64,000 nt of DNA from positions 485,953 to 549,952 of the forward strand of contig JAPEUQ010000022.1 of assembly GCA_027946365.1 (NCBI GenBank), written 5' to 3'. The translations under genes were made by a program, and so were the position numbers. Source of the DNA: Kalmusia sp. IMI 367209 (Eukaryota > Ascomycota > Dothideomycetes > Pleosporales > Didymosphaeriaceae). Each line of letters opens with the position of its first letter. The stretch's first letter is position 1. The notes beneath the pieces were generated by a model. It had not been told where the DNA came from. It did not search any database and was given only the letters and a program-made list of their open reading frames with translations. This document shows positions 21,955 to 33,155 of this stretch, piece after piece.

Positions 21955-22320
21955 ATGTACCTCATAGTGGGGTTTTTGATCGAAGCCATATCCAATGCGA
22001 ACAGAATGTCTGGTCTCCAGTCACGCCTGAACGCGCTACTTGGCAACCTCGAAGCGTTATTCAACAAATTACTGGAGCAGATGGGACCAGAATACTTCCA
22101 ACACGCCTGCGAACTATTTCGTCTTGTCAGACGTCTCACTTCTCACTTTCAGTCTTCGCCCACGCTTTGGGAGTTGGCATGCGCAGATGATAGTGCTACT
22201 CAATTCGCTATTCAAGAAGACATTGTTGCAGCGGAAAGCGCCGAACAGGTGCAAATTTTAGAAGAGATGAGAAAACGGCTAAAGTCACGTTGCATGGGAT
22301 TCCTGGAAGTTCGCGCATAA
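21955..22320 (+). pseudogene. Relic of a NACHT-type NLR (DUF7791-like segment)
   Basis: A 121-codon open piece matching the region after the NACHT ATPase in fungal NACHT proteins. It reads YLIVGFLIEAISNANRMS, LQSRLNALLGNLEALFNKLLEQMGPEYF, ACELFRLVRRL, LWELACADD, and EEMRKRLKSRCMGFLEV, where family members read RRRLNSRCxGLLEV. The P-loop half upstream and the repeat half downstream are absent, and stops flank it. It is a different NLR class from NLR-A and NLR-B. Gene prediction might call it a short protein, but the order and truncation argue for a relic. Confidence 0.65.
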
Positions 22321-23275
22321 AACTCGGGTCGCGTCAGCCTTAGTTCGTCATAGTAGTATCTCTGCGACACGGCTGCGTCGTAAATATGTCTGAGTTTCGA
22401 GATGAACCTATAGAAAGATAGCTAGTCTACGTCTCTAGGTATGAGGCGGAAAAGATCGTACTGCGCGATATGGAAATAGGACTCATGCTGGATCAAGGAG
22501 CGGTGCGTCCGCAATGACCTAGTCGCGCCCTTATAGAGGTTGCTCTGACTGAAGCCAGTCTGGCCTGGGCTCTCTTCCGGATACTTTGTCCAGAATGCTT
22601 GCGATAGCAGATACAGTGGCAGAGGAATGACGAAGACTTAATCATATATCCGGACTAAATGCAGTTATGTTTCTTCCGTGATAACGATCTCACAACCCTT
22701 CATTCGCTGGCGGTGTAACGGGTCGATGTTAGCACCAGAGAAAGTCGTCATTATTCAGAGACGCGGCGCCATCGTCTTCAGATCTCCACACTAGTTTTCC
22801 TGCCCAAGAAATTGTTTCATTTTTGGGCGGTCGTTCGACTTAATGAGATATTGGGCTGGCAAAGTCGCGATTGTTGGTGTTTTAGCTATAAACTCGTAGT
22901 CGTGCACGAGCTCAGCTTTTTTTTTTTCAATAACGGAGGGTTGTATAGTCAAAGAAATCAGGTCCTAATAGGTCGATTTTGAACCAGGGATTGATTGTGG
23001 AAACAACATGTCTTCGGCGTTAAGAGTAGGCTTGCGCATGAGGCTGTGAGGGGCTCGCCTTCAGCTAGCGGCAGCTTGCTCGGCCCCAGCCCCCACTGCA
23101 GGCCGCTAAAGCGCGGGGCTCTCTTGACACATACTCATCGATTGCCTGCGCATCTCCTTGCCACCATCTTTCATCCTTACACGTTAACTCATCTAAGGTT
23201 ATGCGCTAGAAGCAGACTATGGTGTGTAGCGCGACGTTGCCGCACACGGAGGCTAACACGTGCTGGGGTCGGCCG
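22321..23275. other. Intergenic, no supported gene
   Basis: Holds a poly-T run at about 22917-22928 and a GC-richer patch at 23040-23130. No coding motif is recognised on either strand. Confidence 0.35.
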
Positions 23276-23389
23276 ATGACAGACGACGACATCGGGCTGA
23301 AGTTGCTCCGCAAGGCACCAGCAGAGACAGAAACTGCGCATATGATCGATTACATTTACTTGTAATGCCCGCTTACTCGGATTTACAGT

Positions 23390-23757
23390 GAGCCAGCTAG
23401 CATTGTCGCAATCCACGGTCTTGGCGCCTATTCCAACGACAGCTGGTGCAGGAATGCGGGTACTAGGGAAAGTCCATGATGGTTGAACTGGCTCAAGGAC
23501 GAAAGTAGGCTGCTAGAGGCGGCGCCAAATCCGCGCATTATGAGATACGGATACTGGTCGCGATAGTGTGAAAAAGAGACGATGAAGCAAAGCGTGTCCA
23601 CAGTGGCAGAGCGGTTGCTGAGCGCTTTGAAGCGGAAGAGAAAGGTGCCAGGCGTGTTTGATAGGCGCGACATATCCGCTGACTTGGCCAGGATGCTGAT
23701 GCATACCGCCCACTGCCGTTCATAGCGCATTGCTTCGGCGGGCTGGTCGTGCTTTAG
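23390..23757 (+). pseudogene. Relic of an alpha/beta-hydrolase N-terminal domain of an NLR
   Basis: One frame reads PASIVAIHGLGAYSNDSWC, a TGA where Trp is expected, WLNWL, LLEAAPNPRIMRYGYWSR, TAG, then KQSVSTVAERLLSALKRKRK. After a frameshift, RPLPFIAHCFGGLVVL follows (23705-23754), containing a nucleophile-elbow motif GHCFGG-like. This is the DUF676/lipase-like domain that opens many fungal NACHT or NB-ARC proteins (IVAIHGLG...W). The two stops are consistent with G-to-A changes of TGG. A preceding exon from ATG 23276 with an acceptor TTTACAG at 23389 is possible. No ATPase domain follows, so only the N-terminal piece survives. Confidence 0.78.
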
Positions 23758-24800
23758 GTGAGGATGTGAACTAGACAGCGACGCGCAAGTAGCTGATAGT
23801 TTCTTAGGCACTAGGTGTGGCATAGAGTGTATTCTAAATTGAGTCAGCAGATCGCCCAACGTGTGCCTGTTAGTCCTGTGGTTACGCGTAGTCCTTGCAT
23901 GCCGGTGCAGGCGCAAGATAACAAGGACACGCCAGATAAGCGACAACGGAACCCCGACTTGCGCGACAGCTAACGTCCCGCTACCTTCGAGATCACGCTG
24001 TCTCGTGTTGCTGTTTATGACCTCGCACGTTCATAGCCTGGAAATCTGCTACATTGCTATAGCAGCATGGCTTGGGTATTCCTGTGAAGAACATTCGCTT
24101 TAGGCCTTCGCGACTTTCACCTCTCACAATCCTTTGCTAATGTAATGTAGGATCTCCCGCTCCACGTTGTGCTTCGCAATGTCCTCTCGGCTTACTGCCC
24201 TCGCCAACTAAGGTTAATAAGTGAGAACTTCTCCTATGATATTGTGGCTATACCGCAATATAGCATTGATGGCAGAGGGATACAACAGTAGGCACGGCAA
24301 TGGCTGAGACGTTTATTGGAAAGACACTATGAAGGCGAGGGCAGCGGCAAATATAAGTGGTGGACACAAGCGGTAGATGTGACAATGAGAACGATTTGAG
24401 TATCTCAAGGCCGGCTGTTGCCGGGCCGCAAAAGAAGGGTCATATATTTGGCTCGTTTGGGTGCCAATACAACGTCACAAGAGACCTTAGCAGCGCCACT
24501 GGACACAGCTGGGGCCACAACTTGTGCAGGAACTCTGTGTAAGCGCATGTCACATAAGTCGTTACTGTTTCTTCTTGGCAATTGATCTTGGGTAATAATA
24601 ATACAATGGGTGAATTGAATCTATCTAAAAATGAGTAACAATAATACAATAAGAGAATCGAATCTATCTAGAGAGGATGATTGGAAGAAAAAGTCTTTCT
24701 GTCTAGGAAAAGGGGAAATCAGTGTGTAGAATGTAGATCAGCAAGAATATCGCCCACAATACTAATACAAGTCCTGTGGACCACGGCACAATAAGAGACC
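23758..24800. other. Intergenic, no supported gene
   Basis: 1 kb between the hydrolase relic and the 3' end of the Cdc123-like gene. A 61-codon frame at 24357-24542 contains HIFGSFGCQYNVTRDL and HSWGHNLC but has no recognised family. An imperfect repeat GGTGAATTGAATCTATCTA / GAGAATCGAATCTATCTA lies at 24606-24672. Confidence 0.35.
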
Positions 24801-25841
24801 TTATTCTGTGATCAGCATAACGACTTCGTCTTCAAGTCCATACATAGCGTGAGCATCGATGATCCAGTTGAACAGACAGGCTCCGCAGCCACTCATGGCG
24901 CCGAAGGGGTTGATTTCGATGAGCTGGACGTCGTTGCCTTGATGTAATGTGACGTCGAAAGTTAAGCCGTGTTTGATGAGCAATGCTTGGATGCCTTGAT
25001 CGAGTGACTGATTGGCATGTTCGATAAGTTCTTGCAAAATTGCTCTCGCACCGTCGTAGACTTTGTCAGCAGTTTGCTGTATAGTCATTCCGCCCAGACC
25101 TTTGAATGGTTCATGCCACCTATACTGCGAGATGGCAGCAATCTTCAAGTCGTTCAGACATTCATCCTCTACCTGTCTCGCAGCCGGTGGTGGAACGAAG
25201 ACGCGAAATTCGTACGAAGCATCCATGTTAGCGTTCCACGGGTTCAACACGCCAAGCATGTTCATGCGTCGTCCCTGCTTTGTAGCTTCTTCCATCTCTC
25301 GATGAAGTGAGCCATAGACACGCATGCTCGACGCCAATTTCTTGATCAAGTCCTGGATACTGCGTACTGCCCCAGTCACCAGCGGGCTGTCTTTCGGACT
25401 CATCTGGTCGAGACGTACAAACCATTCATTGGTTCCATTGAACAAGTTTTGCAAGACTTTACCCGATTTGCAAGACTCCCACGCTTCGGCAGCGTCATCG
25501 AGAAGTTGCTGACTAATCTTGCCAGTGTTGATCCAGCTGGAGTGGCAGCGCATCAGATCTTCAAATACGAATAATGGTATTTGAAAGACATGAGAGTCTT
25601 GCAATCCTTGACTTTTGACAATCACTGGAAGCCATAGCGTGTAGCCGTATGCTGTCCATGGAGGGCTGGAATGGGTGAACTTTGAGGTATTTGGGATGGT
25701 TGCGGCGATTTCTTCCAATTCATGGAGACACGCGTTGAAGCGTGGGGTACGTGTTGCCGAGTTTGAACTATCTCGATCGATGTGAGCCGTCGCAGTAATG
25801 TCTGCTTCGACTTCCACGAAAGGGATCGTACGGAGTTGCAT
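24801..25841 (-). CDS. Cdc123/D123 family protein (ATP-grasp-like)
   Basis: A 346-residue intronless protein of the D123 family. Cdc123 is the ATP-grasp-fold chaperone that assembles eIF2; this is a shorter, divergent fungal Cdc123-like member. Family motifs are visible: PLFVFEDLMRCHSSW early, EWFVRLDQMSPKDSP (about residue 137 on), YEFRVFVPPPAARQ, ISQYRWHEPF, FDVTLHQGNDVQLIEINPFGAMSGCGACLFNWI near the C-terminus. The Arg, Asp and LIEINPFG nucleotide-site residues are kept. The ATG at 25841 is the only good start and lies just before a CT/GA-rich leader. Whether it works on eIF2 or elsewhere is unknown; true Cdc123 is usually a separate conserved gene. Confidence 0.82.
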   Translation of the reverse strand: MQLRTIPFVEVEADITATAHIDRDSSNSATRTPRFNACLHELEEIAATIPNTSKFTHSSPPWTAYGYTLWLPVIVKSQGLQDSHVFQIPLFVFEDLMRCHSSWINTGKISQQLLDDAAEAWESCKSGKVLQNLFNGTNEWFVRLDQMSPKDSPLVTGAVRSIQDLIKKLASSMRVYGSLHREMEEATKQGRRMNMLGVLNPWNANMDASYEFRVFVPPPAARQVEDECLNDLKIAAISQYRWHEPFKGLGGMTIQQTADKVYDGARAILQELIEHANQSLDQGIQALLIKHGLTFDVTLHQGNDVQLIEINPFGAMSGCGACLFNWIIDAHAMYGLEDEVVMLITE

Positions 25842-28162
25842 CTTGAGATTGTGGTAGTAGTGGAGCGTAGTTGTGGTGGAGAGTGGACATTATCGGGGAG
25901 GAGATCTGATTTTATGTACTTGGTCGCAAATCTAAGTTTACATTGACTCACAACGATGACTAAGATGTCTGAGTCACTTCGTTCCTTACCATGGTTATGC
26001 ACAATCCTAAGCATTTTTCATTATGAACAATCTGTATCAGTACTGCCTTTGTTCAGAGGAAAGGCAGTTGAAAGGAGCTGAGAAAGTTTGACGACAAAAG
26101 AATGATTAATTATTTTGTGTAGGGGGGAAGGCTGCTGGAAGCCTTGCGAGATATCTCTGTACGGGTGCCTTGACGCGCTAACGCTACCATGTCATTGATG
26201 CCTCTAGTTTTAACAAAGGCAATACCTAGGTATGCATACATACTTAATAGAGGCAGGCAAAAATATCAGATGCCTCTTCTACTATTTTCTACGCTACGTA
26301 CGACAACTAGTTGTTGAACAAAGGCTTGTTGAATCAAGCAGTAAGAAGAAGTTTAGCGATCCAACGTATTGACGTATTGTATGTTGATTCTGTAATAAGC
26401 GGTTCTTGTCTGGCGCACCATGCCGAAGCCGAAAGTTCATGAGGAAGGGACACATTTGCGCCCACATCTGGATTCATCATCAACACACAGGTGACCCATA
26501 ATTTTATCCCATCTATATAAATTCAACGTACAGAGCCGGTCTACAGCAAGACAGGTTGAAATAATAGTTTCAGTTATACAGGAAGTTGCACACAGCAGCT
26601 TTATCCTTTACAAAAAATGAAATAAAAACGCACACCTCAAAGATTTGTGCCCGAAAATGTGACGGGCCCATGCGGCATGAAATGACGGATATGGCCAACT
26701 GCTGGAGAGGAGCCATGGTATTGTAGGTCTTTTTAGGCTAGTGAAAACTCACGGACCTCACTCGATATGCACTATAGCTTGTGTGGCTCTGAAAAGTGGG
26801 ATGATCTATGAGGCTTGCGTGAAAGATTTCTCGTCGATCGACGGGGGCTTCAAGGGATGCCCAGCAGAGCTTGAAAACGGTTTAACCTATTGAGATGATG
26901 TTATATGAGTCTGCGATGCAGATTCTGCCGTATTTTACAGCGTGTTACGAAGTTGCGCAATGGCTGTTGCGCGCACGAATGGTGATTCAAGAGCTGGGCG
27001 CGTCGGTTGACTTAGCGGCACGTTGTTACAACTGTCAAGTCTGCTACCCAGCGCTAAGCTCAAGGCAGCCGCCGCTCTCCCGCAAGAGCTAGTCGCGGCC
27101 TGATCTTGGTGCCTCTCGGCCGAATTTTCGTTTCCGCAGTTGAGCTCCGCATCTGGGTCCAATCTTTCGAGCCTCGTATAGATCTGACTTACAGACCGCT
27201 CCTTTTAGAAGCTCTCGGCCTCATTCCATCATATCTAAAACATATCACACCCCTCTGTATTTTTTTCCCTTCGAAAGGGGTTGTCACGATAGGGTTATGG
27301 CCGATGCGGATCGACCGTCTTCCCTACTAGCTTTTATAAGGTGTTCATGTACGTCTTAAGATATAGAGATCCATCCTCTCCCACCGTTGTTAGCCAACGT
27401 ACCGTGTCACTGTGGCCACGCTTGTCTAAGAAGCAATCATGTCGCCGTGGGAGAATTGGACAGCACGCAGTGGCAAAAATTGTGTAATTGAATTGAGGTT
27501 ATATTATCTTAACGCTACAAGGGATGTGGGTGCAAGAGCGCGAACTAAACCAGTCCTAGGCATTATACTCCATGCCTTCTCTAGCGCCGTAGGCAGCCAA
27601 ATTGAAAGGCCGTCTACAATTTGATTATCCGACATTGCGATGTCTTCACCTCAGTGCCTGACAACTGTTGACCGGTCACGTCATGCATCTCATTCTTTAA
27701 GGCTGAGTTCAGCACATTTACTGCACAGCCTTGCTGCTAGACAAGCATTCTATTCGAATAGCCTTCTGTATTATTCACCGGAAATGCATTGTAGCTGCGA
27801 CTGGACTAGCGCTGCGTCCTAGGGATTACCTTCTTTTGCCTTCTTGATACAGCAGTCATCTCCGGTTCGCTTTTGTCTACTTAAGATTCTGCATTGCTCT
27901 CTCTCTGTAAGGACCTTCTACGCAAATGCTAAGTTCAGAACGTTCTTCAGTTTAAAAGAGACGTTATATAGCCAAGAGCCGGGAGAAAGGAAAGAGATTT
28001 TCGCGAAATTTGACAGGAGAATGGTAAGCCATACTGTAGTATTTGCAACACCTACATTAGTCTTAGGGCTAACTTGTGGTTTAGGTCCGGAATGCCATCA
28101 ATAAGCGAAGATCAAAGTGCAGAAGATTTCGATTTCAACGATGGGGGGGACCAACCGTACGT
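25842..28162. other. Long intergenic region, no supported gene
   Basis: 2.3 kb with only short frames (60-90 codons at 26895, 27106, 27439, 27640 and 27844), none with recognisable motifs or credible introns. Part of 27850-28160 could be the eroded upstream end of the kinase relic. Confidence 0.35.
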
Positions 28163-29384
28163 TTCATCGAGAATATCAGTAGTACCTGTGGAGAGGCAGT
28201 GATCGACAAGGTTAAGGTCCAAGATACATATCGAGGCGCCCCGTTCGTATGTGTGCGAAGATCATACAAGTTTCTTCCAAGCAGAATTAGTTTCCAATCA
28301 TCGAAGGATACCCACATGAAGGAGGTCGGCATATGAACAGGCTCAGAAATGAACGTCACTTTATTGAGCTCCTCGGCAGTCATACTAGAGACACCAAAAA
28401 CATAAGCGATCTAGCCCTCGTCATCCTACAGAGCCCTTGGGCGGATTGTGACCTGGCTGAATTGCTGGAAAAGGATCCTTAGGACCGGCAAGCTATCATT
28501 TCGGACGCCAACTTAGATGGGAGCATTGCATGCCTCGCCTCAGCCTTGTATTTTCTCCACAGTATTGGCATCCGACACAAAGACACTGCATCGAAGAATA
28601 TTCTCGTGCACGGTGACCAACTACTTTTTGCTGATTTTGGTATGTCGATGGATTTCTCAGAGTTGACGAATTCAGAAACAAGTAGTCATGTCAGGCAGCA
28701 GCCTAGATATCGCCTTCCTGAAGGTTACAATGGGATGAAACACACATGCGCGTCAGTTGTTTTCTCATTAGGATGTGTGTACTTTGAGATACTCAACACC
28801 CTTTCATGCGCGAACACGGAATTGAGAGAGGTTCGACTATACCGCGATCATCTTGATCAGATCCATGAACAGCTCGAAAACAAGAGGAACGGTAATGTCA
28901 CGACCCAACGACAGGCTTCCAAACAACGCCGCTTTTGGCTGAAAAAGACAGGACAAATGCTCGCCAGGCCTCCAGGTCAACGCCTAAATGTTCAGAATCA
29001 TACTGGAGTTGAAGTAAGAATCCGAAAGAGTTCTAGAGGGGTTCGCTGACACTGCTTGCGAGTTTTGCCGGAACCGCATCACAACCCTAAACACATCTCT
29101 AATGACTGAGCCCATCAATGTGGATTTCAAGGAACGGTTCAACAAAGTTGCGCCAGTCAGCGAAAGCTCAGCGACTGGATCGATATCTGTAGAGACTCAG
29201 CCGACATTTTCACATCGTAAGTTGGACCACATTCAATTTGAAACTTCACGATAATCTAACGATAGCTAGACATCAGCGCTTCGACTTCCAACTTGGCCAG
29301 ATCGGCGGCATCAATTGCGATAGGTTTTGGCATTATCAAGCGTTAGCATTTGAAATTTTATCTCGACAATGGATGTTGCCTTAG
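28163..29384 (+). pseudogene. Ser/Thr protein kinase relic
   Basis: Pieces of a kinase domain lie in order. They are an N-lobe scrap (FIENISSTCGEAVIDKVKV..FVCVRRSYK, where the ATP-binding Lys would be expected), NRLRNERHFIELLGSHT, SPWADCDLAELLEKDP, a TAG at 28480, CLASALYFLHSIGIRHKD, KNILVHGDQLLFADFGMS (intact DFG), RYRLPE in place of APE, and VFSLGCVYFEIL. A frameshift near 29010 leads into ESERVLEGFADTACEFCRN and MTEPINVDFKERF, followed by a well-formed intron (29217-29265, GTAAGT, CTAAC branch, GATAG). Loss of the start, one nonsense codon and at least two frame changes make it non-functional. It resembles the stand-alone kinases abundant in Pleosporales. Specific substrate unknown. Confidence 0.75.
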
Positions 29385-31485
29385 AATATATGGCACTCGA
29401 GTGACTGGCAATGTCAACCTGAAGTTCAATTTTGGTGATATGCTTATTATTGAGCGAGTGATCTTTGAAGCTGGGACGTATGGTAAGATTGTGACTCTCT
29501 ACAAAGACAAGACTCAGCCAGAGAAACATGGGTTCAGAAGTAAGCCATGTGATCAGGCCTTTCCCGAAGGTATAAACGTTTGGAGATACAGGATTATGGG
29601 AGATAATTAAGGCTGATGTAGCAAAAACGAAGGCTGACTCGTGCATGCACTACATAATCATATGGTTTCATACCTGTTCAATATTAATTTCCAGCACGGT
29701 CTTTGATCTAGAGCAGAGGTTTACGTAGTGTAGGCCTGTAGACCTCCACTACGTCGCTACTGATCAAAACCATCCATTTGTTCTCAATTTGGGATCACTG
29801 GACACTAGTATCCATTTCTAATTGATATTCTACAGCCTACGTACATCGGCAGCCTCTTGGTCGGCAGCTCCGTACAAAGCCATTAACATTAATCACGGGA
29901 GAGTTTTCTCGCAAACCAAAAGTGTTTCAACCACGTGGAAAGCTTCACAAAAGCAATAAGTCTATTTAATGTCGACCTCGGACGTCATAACGGCAGAGCG
30001 ATCTCTTCTCTTTGGGATAGGATCGAATCGCCGCTCTTTTGCAGTCGAGTCCAAGAAGGCCATTGTAAAGAAATATAACTGGCGGTTTACGATTGCCCGT
30101 CGCATAGATGGAGGGTTGCATTTGTCGATCAATGACTTATTAGACTCGTGCGTGATTCTGTTGTTGAGTTGCATGCATGAAGCATATGCACGGCAATCCA
30201 TAGTGTTCAGCCTTGTTGATACGTGTAGGCATGCGAAAGATTGAGAACACGGGCTGGATAAGCATAAGTCGTCCGATCCTCATCCTTGCTTTTTTGAAAT
30301 CATCTGAGAGGCAAAATTTAATTCATTAACAATTCAAAGTCAACCGAGAAATTCAGCAGACTCTCCGTTCCTACAATACTTTAGTGGTCACATTACCGAG
30401 CCTTGTACGATCTGAGGGTTCAAAATTCTTGGCTGCGTTGACTCAATCAGCAGCGTCTATCATAATTTGCTTCTTCTGAATCAGCTGGATCAACTGCACT
30501 CCTATCGCAATGGGCCAAACACAGTCCGGACGCAGATATGCGGACACCTACTCGGAAGCCATCGTTGCAATCAAGAAATTCCCCACCGTCATTTCGCACT
30601 TCGAGAGCATCCATGGAGACATTCAACGCGCAACGCGCAAAGCGCATAATTCCGAATCTAGTGACGACTGCGCGTTTTGCAGGCACCTTGGGCGCATACT
30701 ACGCTTTAATCGGCACTGTAGGGGTGGTTTTACAATGTAACCATGTCACACAAAAATTTGGGGTAGAGTGTTGAGATTTTCATGACTCGAAGGAGAAGAG
30801 GGAATTATGGCGTAATGGCGAAGCACTCCACCAAGCAGGCACTTCCGCGGCAAAGCAGGTCGACCTACTGGTATTGCGAACAAGGCTGTTTTACAGGCTT
30901 AATTCGGCATAAATCCCGGCCGACGTTACTCACGACCTTCAGGATTGAATAAATAGCTCTTGAATAATGCACGCCCTCGGTGAGGCTCGAATATGACAAG
31001 CTCGGCAATGCGATTAGAACCTGGACTCGATGTGCGTGACAAGTCTGTGCTTGTAGGTTGCACTGACACAACTTACCCCGCAACCACCGTACCTTCCATC
31101 TTCACATGAATTTATGGATGTGACGTCAGATGGACACGGTGATGCCGCCGGGATTGTTCATTGTGGGAGGCTTGCATTATTGTCTAAGAAGTAAGCGTAC
31201 GCCTTCTGGTGCTACCACAGGCAAACGAATTAAAGGCCTCGCTTCTGCCGACAGCATCTACGTGTCTGGAATGCAAGCAATGAGAATATCGACTGATTGG
31301 TGGAACTTTGCACCCGCAAACATTCCAGTGCTCAGCGAATATGAAGAATGAAGGTGTTATTGGACCCAAGTCTGGGGATCCGCAACCCTTACCTCACTAT
31401 TCAAACCTTTAAATTTCATATTTGCTTCCGAGCGTTGCTTTCAAAGTCCATCCTTCCTTCAACACGCTTCGCACTCTCTCTGAAA
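29385..31485. other. Intergenic, no firmly supported gene
   Basis: Frames at 29350-29610, 29969-30244 (91 codons) and 30510-30774 are open but have no recognised family. The last includes a hydrophobic stretch (about 30655-30735) in one frame that could span a membrane. The final 50 bp before 31486 are pyrimidine-rich, as is common in front of fungal start codons. Confidence 0.35.
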
Positions 31486-32649
31486 ATGACGACTGTTGAT
31501 CATCATTGTGCATCATGCGATCAAGGTTGCGCTGAAGATCATGATTTGAAGCGCTGCGCCCGATGTTTACGCGCGTATTATTGTTCCCGGGACTGCCAAA
31601 AACGCGACTGGGCGAGACACAGAGCCGAGTGCACGACGCCTAATCCATCCCTCAGTCATCTGCCGGGCTGTTCGACCACTCCATCGTATGAGGTCAAAAC
31701 GATACCTGGAAAAGGAGTCGGGGTGATCGCTACGTGCAACATCCCTAAAGGAGCACGCATAATATCGGAAGCCGCTGTCTTTAAAGTTCCTCGGGACTGG
31801 GTTGACCTTGCGGCCGCGAACGATCGAATACTCAAGTGCTTGAAGATGGTCGATAGTCAGACGGAAAGCGCTTTCTACGCCCTGCATAATGCCCATGAAG
31901 GGAAAGTGGGGGTTGCTCTCGGCATCGCGCGGACAAATGTCCTCCCACTTGGCTGCGAAGCTACCGAGGGAGGCCTGTTTTTACAAGCATCTCGCATCAA
32001 TCATTCATGTCGTCACAATGCGCAAAATACTTGGAACGATAACCTAGACCGCCTTACGATTCACGCATTGAATGACATCAAGAAAGGCGAAGAAATCTGT
32101 ATATCTTACCTTGATGGATCGGAGGACTATCAGTCTCGGCGGCGGAACTTGCAGGCTCGATTCGGCTTCTACTGCACATGCGAACTTTGTTCCCTTTCTC
32201 CATTAGAGCGCTCGCAGAGCGATAAGCGATTGAACGAGCTCACTAGACTCGACAAGGTCATAGGGAATGGTATAAGCATCGTTACATCGCCCACTACCTG
32301 TCTTTACCATGCGCATAGGGTATTAGAGCTACTACAAGAGGAGCACATCGAGGATGCAAGAATACCGCGGCTCTACTATGATGCTATGCAGATTGCTATT
32401 GCCAATGGAGATCAAGCTAGAGCAAAGGTCTTCGCCAAAAGGGCATACGCTGCCCGCGTTATCCTAGAAGGAGAGGATAGCCCGAGCGTTGCACGACTAA
32501 AGGGTCTCGTAGAATGCCCTAGCTCACATAGGTTATATGGAACGACTGGGGCTTGGAGACAGAATATGAGTAAGGTGCCTGAAACCTTGAATAGTTCGAA
32601 GTTTGAAAGCTGGCTCTGGAAGCGACGGGAGAAGCCTTTGACGTACTAG
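31486..32649 (+). CDS. MYND zinc-finger SET-domain protein
   Basis: A 387-residue, intronless SMYD-like protein, a predicted lysine methyltransferase. Residues 8-49 form a MYND finger with ligands C8, C11, C24, C27, C33, C37, H45 and C49. The SET domain follows: GKGVGVIATCNIPKGARII, then ASRINHSCRHNAQNTW (NHSC at 172-175, the SAM-binding knot), IKKGEEICISYLD, and post-SET cysteines at 230, 232 and 235 (GFYCTCELC). A C-terminal helical part with HRVLELLQEEHIEDARIPRLYYDA is usual for fungal SET-MYND proteins. An in-frame ATG exists at 31348, but 31486 is preferred because the MYND finger starts 8 residues later and pyrimidine-rich leader sequence precedes it. Substrate unknown. Confidence 0.93.
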   Translation: MTTVDHHCASCDQGCAEDHDLKRCARCLRAYYCSRDCQKRDWARHRAECTTPNPSLSHLPGCSTTPSYEVKTIPGKGVGVIATCNIPKGARIISEAAVFKVPRDWVDLAAANDRILKCLKMVDSQTESAFYALHNAHEGKVGVALGIARTNVLPLGCEATEGGLFLQASRINHSCRHNAQNTWNDNLDRLTIHALNDIKKGEEICISYLDGSEDYQSRRRNLQARFGFYCTCELCSLSPLERSQSDKRLNELTRLDKVIGNGISIVTSPTTCLYHAHRVLELLQEEHIEDARIPRLYYDAMQIAIANGDQARAKVFAKRAYAARVILEGEDSPSVARLKGLVECPSSHRLYGTTGAWRQNMSKVPETLNSSKFESWLWKRREKPLTY

Positions 32650-33155
32650 ATTTGCGCCTGCACAGTAAGAGGAGGAGAGTTACTTCCCTATCTTTTTCTC
32701 TGGCGTGAATAATCATCTATTTAGATGTTTACATCGCTTGCTTGATCTTACTGGATTAGGTAGTAATGACAATTGACTCTCCTCGTTTCTCGCATGTTAC
32801 TGCCCGAGAGATCTTCTTAGGACGCGGCAGTGGTTTACAAATGCCTCGTCATGGCAATTATCGAAATCTGTGGATTTCAGCAGGTTCTTCGCGTAAGCAT
32901 GTATGAACGTGGCATGGCGTAAGTCCAGCCGAATCCGTCACCAGTCATCTTCTCCTGTCATCTCGAGAGCGTTGTGTTTTGCTAGTCCTAGACACAAACA
33001 ATAGGAATGCAGGTGCAATGGGCTTTATTTGTTTCCACCGGCCTTTGTGGAATGTAACAACAGAATTGAACAACGAAGAATTGAGATACAAATATGGTAC
33101 TATCAACGCACGTATACTCCAACGTGTTCATCATCTTTACTTACACCATTGCAGG
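32650..33155. other. Intergenic or 5' leader of the next gene
   Basis: The frame at 32979 is open through 33155 but without family features. TTACACCATTGCAG at 33141-33154 looks like an intron acceptor just before the preferred ATG at 33156. Confidence 0.4.

Noticed and set aside
21955..23757. NACHT fragment and hydrolase fragment as one broken NLR gene
   Set aside because: Both are plus strand, but the C-terminal-type piece lies upstream of the N-terminal-type piece, so they are not colinear.
24357..24542. 61-codon frame with two Cys, possible small secreted protein
   Set aside because: No signal peptide at its start and no recognised family; too short to support.
29350..29610. 86-codon frame after the kinase relic
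   Set aside because: Overlaps the end of the kinase reading and has no recognised motif; possible 3' continuation but unsupported.
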